The translations under genes were made by a program, and so were the position numbers. DNA of 64,000 nt from Bradyrhizobium daqingense (GTDB taxonomy: Bacteria; Pseudomonadota; Alphaproteobacteria; Rhizobiales; Xanthobacteraceae), in NCBI RefSeq assembly GCF_021044685.1, contig NZ_CP088014.1, positions 5,814,001 through 5,878,000 of the forward strand. The letters run 5' to 3'. Below are positions 61,600 to 64,000 of this stretch, in pieces. Under the pieces are notes generated by a model. That model was given only the letters and a program-made list of their open reading frames with translations, had not been told where the DNA came from and searched no databases. The stretch's first letter is position 1. Every line of letters starts with the position of its first letter.

Positions 61600-62329
61600 T
61601 TCGCCTCAAAACGCCCGCCAAGACCTCGATTTGACGTCGTTTTCCGCCGCCGGCGGCGCGCCTGTCGAATGGCGAATCTCGGACGCTCCGGTGCCCTATC
61701 CGGAGGCCGTGGCCGCAATGGAGGCGCGCGTCGCGGCGATCGCCGCGGGCGAAGCACCGGAGCTGGTCTGGCTGCTGGAACATCCCCCGCTCTACACCTC
61801 CGGCACCTCGGGCAAGGAATCGGACCTGCTCGATGCCCGATTCCCGACCTTCGCGACCGGCCGCGGCGGCCAGCTGACCTATCACGGCCCCGGCCAGCGG
61901 GTGGCCTACATGATGCTCGATCTGAAGCGCCGCCGGCCGGACGTGCGGGCCTATGTCGCGAGCCTGGAAGAGTTGATTCTGCGGACGCTGGCCGCCTTCA
62001 ACGTCCGCGGCGAGCGGCGCGAAGACCGGGTCGGCGTCTGGGTGAAGCGGCCCGACAAGGGCACCGATCACGAGGACAAGATCGCGGCGATCGGCGTCCG
62101 GCTCAAGCGCTGGGTCTCGTTCCACGGCATCGCCATCAATGTCGAGCCGGAGCTGTCGCATTTCGCCGGCATCGTGCCCTGCGGCGTCGTCGATCCCCGC
62201 TACGGCGTCACCTCGCTGGTCGATCTCGGCCAGCTCGTGACCATGGCCGACGTCGATATCGCGCTCCGGCAGGCGTTCGAGGACCTGTTCGGGCCGACCC
62301 GCGCGCTGTTGCCGGAAGGCATCGCCTGA
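61592..62329 (+). CDS. lipB: Lipoyl(octanoyl) transferase
   Basis: 245 residues. It moves the octanoyl group from acyl carrier protein to lipoyl domains. The thioester cysteine is in G-I-V-P-C-G near 197, and the catalytic lysine in A-I-G-V-R-L-K-R near 172. R-G-G-Q-L-T-Y-H-G-P-G-Q is conserved. No lipA lies in the window. Confidence 0.95.
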   Translation: MVNSPQNARQDLDLTSFSAAGGAPVEWRISDAPVPYPEAVAAMEARVAAIAAGEAPELVWLLEHPPLYTSGTSGKESDLLDARFPTFATGRGGQLTYHGPGQRVAYMMLDLKRRRPDVRAYVASLEELILRTLAAFNVRGERREDRVGVWVKRPDKGTDHEDKIAAIGVRLKRWVSFHGIAINVEPELSHFAGIVPCGVVDPRYGVTSLVDLGQLVTMADVDIALRQAFEDLFGPTRALLPEGIA

Positions 62330-62499
62330 GCTTCTGCATTCTTCGCGGAATCGGTTATGCTCGATTCCGGTGCCGCCCACGCCTCCCCCCTCCGCTGGGA
62401 AAGCAGACCTCATGCTGGGCGATTGATCATCGACCGACTGTTCGAGCACCAGGCATAAGGAGGGGTTGCGATCCATGCTCGCAATGGGAGGTTTTGACC

Positions 62500-63213
62500 A
62501 TGAAGCTGTCTGCGCCGATCTATCATTTGAAACGCAAGGCGAAACGCCTGTCGCGTGAGGCAGGCATTCCACTCAACGCTGCGCTTGACCGCGTCGCCGC
62601 GACGGAAGGATTTTCCGCCTGGAGCATGCTTGCGGCGAAAGCGGCCGCGCTGACGCCGGCCAATCGGCTCTTTCCGCAACTCCGGCCGGGCGATCTCGTG
62701 CTGGTCGGGGCGCGCCCCGGCCAGGGCAAGACGCTGATGAGCCTCGAACTCGCGGTGGAAGCGATGAAGTCGGGCCATCGCGCCGCGTTCTTCTCGCTCG
62801 AATATACCGAGAGAGACGTGCTGGATCGCCTACGGGCGATCGGCGTGCGGCCGGCGCAGTTCGACAAGCTCTTCGAGATCGATTGCTCCGACGCGATCAG
62901 CGCCGATTACGTCGTGAAGCAAATGGCCGCAGCGCCGCGCAGCACATTCGTCGTGATCGATTATCTGCAGCTGCTCGACCAGAGACGGGAAAACCCTGAT
63001 CTCACCGTCCAGGTGCGCGCGCTGAAATCCTTTGCGCGCGACAAGGGGCTGATCGTCGTCTTCATCTCGCAGATCGACCGGTCCTATGATCCCCAGGCAA
63101 AATCATGCCCTGATATCAGCGACGTTCGGCTGCCGAACCCGCTCGACCTGAAGCTGTTCGACAAGACTTGCTTCATCAACAACGCCGAGGTTGAGTTCCG
63201 CGTGACGAGTTGA
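62500..63213 (+). CDS. DnaB-like RecA-fold ATPase
   Basis: 237 residues. An N-terminal helical unit (about 8-45: A-K-R-L-S...I-P-L-N-A-A-L-D-R-V-A-A-T-E-G-F-S-A-W-S) precedes a RecA-fold with Walker A G-A-R-P-G-Q-G-K-T at 70-78 and Walker B V-V-I-D-Y-L-Q-L near 151-158, as in the DnaB helicase C-terminal domain. It lacks the DnaB N-domain and linker, so it is not a replicative helicase in the usual form. It stands alone, between lipB and a convergent tautomerase. Confidence 0.8.
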   Translation: MKLSAPIYHLKRKAKRLSREAGIPLNAALDRVAATEGFSAWSMLAAKAAALTPANRLFPQLRPGDLVLVGARPGQGKTLMSLELAVEAMKSGHRAAFFSLEYTERDVLDRLRAIGVRPAQFDKLFEIDCSDAISADYVVKQMAAAPRSTFVVIDYLQLLDQRRENPDLTVQVRALKSFARDKGLIVVFISQIDRSYDPQAKSCPDISDVRLPNPLDLKLFDKTCFINNAEVEFRVTS

Positions 63214-63218
63214 TGCGT

Positions 63219-63252
63219 CAGGCCGCGGGTGAGATTGTCCCCCCGCGGCCTG
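63219..63252. terminator. Possible bidirectional hairpin
   Basis: Inverted arms CAGGCCGCGGG / CCCGCGGCCTG with a 12-base loop, between convergent genes. No T run follows on either strand, so termination is uncertain. Confidence 0.5.
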
Positions 63253-63257
63253 CAGCA

Positions 63258-63680
63258 TCACGCCGCTTTCAGCGCAACCTCGAGCTTGCCGGCGATGTAG
63301 CGCCGCTCCTGGGTCAGGCCGCCGAAGCCGTAAGCGTCGCCCTTGACCTCGTCGACGTGCAGATAGGTCTCGGGATGGAGCGGTCCCAGGATCTCGGCCA
63401 TGCGCTTGAACATGGCGGCGAGATAGGCTGCCTTCTCGTCCTTGGTGTTGGTGCCTTCGGTGACGTGGATGTCGATCCAATAGCTCGCGAGCTTCTGGTC
63501 GGCGAGCGATTGGCCGCCGGCGAACCAGTCGCCTGCCTCGACTGACTTCACGATGATGGCGGTGACCTTGGGATCCTTGTGCAGGATATTTGCGGTGAGC
63601 TCGGACACGGCGTTCGCGATGTCGGCCTTCAGCGACCGGGACTGGCGGGACGTGGTGTAGGACACGGTGATCAGGGGCAT
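63258..63680 (-). CDS. Tautomerase family protein
   Basis: 140 residues starting M-P-L-I-T-V, with P2 as the catalytic base of the tautomerase superfamily. Its length is about twice a 4-oxalocrotonate tautomerase unit. The substrate is not evident. Divergent from a LysR-type regulator gene. Confidence 0.85.
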   Translation of the reverse strand: MPLITVSYTTSRQSRSLKADIANAVSELTANILHKDPKVTAIIVKSVEAGDWFAGGQSLADQKLASYWIDIHVTEGTNTKDEKAAYLAAMFKRMAEILGPLHPETYLHVDEVKGDAYGFGGLTQERRYIAGKLEVALKAA

Positions 63681-63791
63681 TGTCGTTCTCCTCGATATGC
63701 CGCGCGATGCGTGCGGCGTTGGGAAGAAGCTAGACCTGCCGCCATCATTTTGGTACCTTATCTCTACTGATACCAGTGATAACCTTTCATA

Positions 63792-64000
63792 ATGACAGCC
63801 ACACTCGACATCACCACCGTCCAGGCCTTCCTGCTGGTCGCCGACCTCCAGAGCTTCACCCGCGCCGCCGAAGCGCTCGGCACGACGCAGGCCGCCGTCA
63901 GCCTCAAGCTGCAGCGGCTGGAAACGCTGCTGGAGAAGCGCCTCGTCGAGCGCTCCCCACGCGCCGTCCGGCTGACCGCCGACGGCGCCGCGTTCGTCGA
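63792..64000 (+). CDS. LysR family transcriptional regulator, N-terminal part
   Basis: The first 69 codons are in the window. They hold the winged helix-turn-helix of LysR proteins (F-L-L-V-A-D-L-Q-S-F-T-R-A-A-E-A-L-G-T-T-Q-A-A-V-S-L-K-L). It is divergent from the tautomerase gene, which is its likely target. The intergenic region has an ACTG-N4-CAGT repeat near 63762-63773. Confidence 0.9.
   Translation, partial: MTATLDITTVQAFLLVADLQSFTRAAEALGTTQAAVSLKLQRLETLLEKRLVERSPRAVRLTADGAAFV

Noticed and set aside
1..64000. Insertion sequences, integrases or prophage genes
   Set aside because: No transposase, integrase, recombinase or structural phage gene was recognised, and the single tRNA gene is not flanked by an integrase or a repeated 3' end in the window.

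Overview
The window is high-GC, gene-dense chromosomal DNA from an alphaproteobacterium, most probably a Bradyrhizobium or close relative. This is inferred from the DivK-PleD pair, MipZ, a phasin with PhaR-type sites, the ClpS-ClpA pair, EipB (DUF1849), DUF1489 and DUF3572 proteins, and several families of dispersed palindromic repeats. No rRNA, CRISPR array, transposase, integrase or prophage gene was found. There is one tRNA gene, tRNA-Leu(GAG).

Layout. 1-9.5 kb: end of opgG and opgH (periplasmic glucans), an MFS exporter with a divergent TetR regulator, pleD/divK (cell-cycle signalling), a DUF3572 gene coupled to a DinB polymerase with a zinc-ribbon extension, an ACT-domain protein and a RidA protein. 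9.6-17.6 kb: eipB, ridA-GDPD, a FemAB-like protein, a HIT protein, trmO, azlCD, a lytic transglycosylase and a HAD phosphatase. 17.6-20.8 kb: an aldoxime dehydratase-nitrilase operon divergent from an AraC regulator. 20.9-34.5 kb: aldo/keto reductase, DHA2 exporter, a lipoprotein, clpA/clpS, a phasin, a D,D-carboxypeptidase with SPOR domain, a J-domain/VWA pair, a hydrolase and mipZ. 34.7-46.5 kb: panC, DUF1489, a proline/alanine-rich membrane protein, GST, DUF599, a repeat-rich spacer, a TolA-like protein, an aldo/keto reductase, an XRE-type regulator, mgtE and two tandem polysaccharide deacetylases.

46.8-54.4 kb is rich in short lineage-specific genes: two related small LPPG proteins, a flavin redox pair, a Crp/Fnr-HWE kinase-response regulator group whose kinase looks truncated, and two tiny membrane ORFs. 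54.4-60.8 kb looks like a stress or metabolic cassette: SDR, zinc alcohol dehydrogenase, a membrane protein, a GH13 glucosidase, CsbD, a membrane-DUF305 fusion and a cysteine hydrolase. 61-64 kb: tRNA-Leu, an orphan FliN-like gene abutting lipB, a DnaB/RecA-fold ATPase, a tautomerase and the start of a LysR regulator.

Most genes are housekeeping or recognisable accessory genes. The parts most worth follow-up are the two micro-ORFs at 54.07-54.28 kb, the truncated HWE kinase, the solitary DnaB-like ATPase, the paired LPPG small proteins, and the aldoxime-to-acid cassette. Functions are inferred from sequence motifs read by eye. No database search was run.
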